Origin: DAOPZC01 sp035353175
GTDB lineage: Bacteria; Verrucomicrobiota; Kiritimatiellia; RFP12; UBA1067
Direction of reading: 5' to 3'
NCBI GenBank assembly: GCA_035353175.1
Contig: DAOPZC010000143.1
Location: 1-5,523 of the forward strand
Length of the DNA: 5,523 bases
The notes below the pieces were generated by a model. The model made no database searches. It was not told the origin of the DNA and saw nothing but the letters and a program-made list of their open reading frames with translations. Shown one piece after another: positions 5,193 through 5,523 of the stretch. The position numbers were made by a program, and so were the translations under genes. Every line of letters starts with the position of its first letter. The stretch's first letter is position 1.

Positions 5193-5523
5193 ATGGCCAT
5201 GACTCAAACACTTCGTGAAAAGCTCGCCGCACTGCCTGAGAAGCCGGGCTGCTATATCCTGCGCGACCGCAAGGGAACAATCATTTACGTCGGCAAAGCC
5301 GTGTCGTTGCGCCGCCGCGTGCAAAGCTATTTCCGGCCATCCACATTGCGCGACGCGCCGCCGAAATTGCGCAGCATGGTGAAGTGCGTCGCAGATCTCG
5401 AGATCATCACGGTCCGCAATGAGGCGGAGGCGTTGCTGACGGAAAGCAACTTGATCAAGCAGTATCGGCCGCGCTTCAACATCGTCCTGCGCGACGACAA
5501 GCGCTACCTCGCCCTGCGCGCCG
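5193..5523 (+). CDS. uvrC: UvrABC system protein C, N-terminal part (3' end outside window)
   Basis: UvrC is the nuclease of bacterial nucleotide excision repair and cuts on both sides of a lesion marked by UvrA and UvrB. Only the first 110 residues are visible, and they contain the GIY-YIG domain responsible for the 3' incision. The opening LREKLAALPEKPGCYILRD matches the family, with GCY (19-21) replacing GIY/GVY and IYVGKA (31-36) as the YIG part, followed by the conserved SLRRRVQSYF (38-47). NEAEALLTESNLIKQYRPRF (76-95) carries the metal-binding glutamate, probably Glu84, and RDDKRYLALR follows. The frame is open to the window edge. ATG at 5193 was chosen; a second ATG at 5199 is an equally good start, and no clear ribosome binding site precedes either. 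The 48-base gap after the ABC gene shows no terminator, so co-transcription is possible. UvrB-binding, RNase H-like and HhH domains should follow outside the window. Confidence 0.94.
   Translation, partial: MAMTQTLREKLAALPEKPGCYILRDRKGTIIYVGKAVSLRRRVQSYFRPSTLRDAPPKLRSMVKCVADLEIITVRNEAEALLTESNLIKQYRPRFNIVLRDDKRYLALRA

Noticed and set aside
3399..5324. 641-codon minus-strand open frame covering the ABC transporter gene and the uvrC start
   Set aside because: The predicted protein is Arg/Gln/Glu-rich with no recognisable domain, and it lies antisense to two clear genes. It is a GC-composition artefact.

Overview
The window is GC-rich, densely packed chromosomal DNA from a bacterium. No rRNA or tRNA genes, insertion sequences, CRISPR arrays or phage genes are visible. 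AdhE-type ethanol fermentation suggests an anaerobic or facultative lifestyle. The short omega subunit (MNVELIEKA...LVNLVSKRVRQLN) and the membrane protein related to CPBP proteases resemble, from memory, proteins of the Verrucomicrobiota/Kiritimatiellota side of the PVC superphylum. That placement is an inference and was not tested by a search.

Layout. Positions 1-1384 (minus strand) hold the N-terminal half of adhE: the whole acetaldehyde dehydrogenase domain and the start of the linker to the alcohol dehydrogenase domain. The gene runs off the left edge. Its upstream region, 1385-1548, carries a near-consensus sigma70-type promoter pointing left. A perfect 7-bp inverted repeat sits between the -35 and -10 elements and is a strong operator candidate. 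Divergent from it, 1549-2211 (plus strand) encodes a small CPBP/Abi-family membrane protein whose first catalytic motif appears degenerate.

A second promoter (2254-2283) starts a tight plus-strand run: rpoZ (RNA polymerase omega, 2312-2557), smpB (trans-translation, 2594-3076), tatA (twin-arginine translocation, 3099-3347), a full-length ABC exporter half-transporter (3348-5144), and the start of uvrC (nucleotide excision repair, 5193 to the right edge). The gaps are 36, 22, 0 and 48 bases, with no clear terminator between genes, so one transcript is plausible. The products serve transcription, ribosome rescue, protein export, membrane export and DNA repair. This is a housekeeping cluster and not a single pathway.

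I see no convincing undescribed multi-gene system. The points most worth a second look are the adhE operator, the CPBP protein without its motif-1 acidic residues, the in-frame TAA-GTG junction between tatA and the ABC gene, and the altered ABC signature motif.
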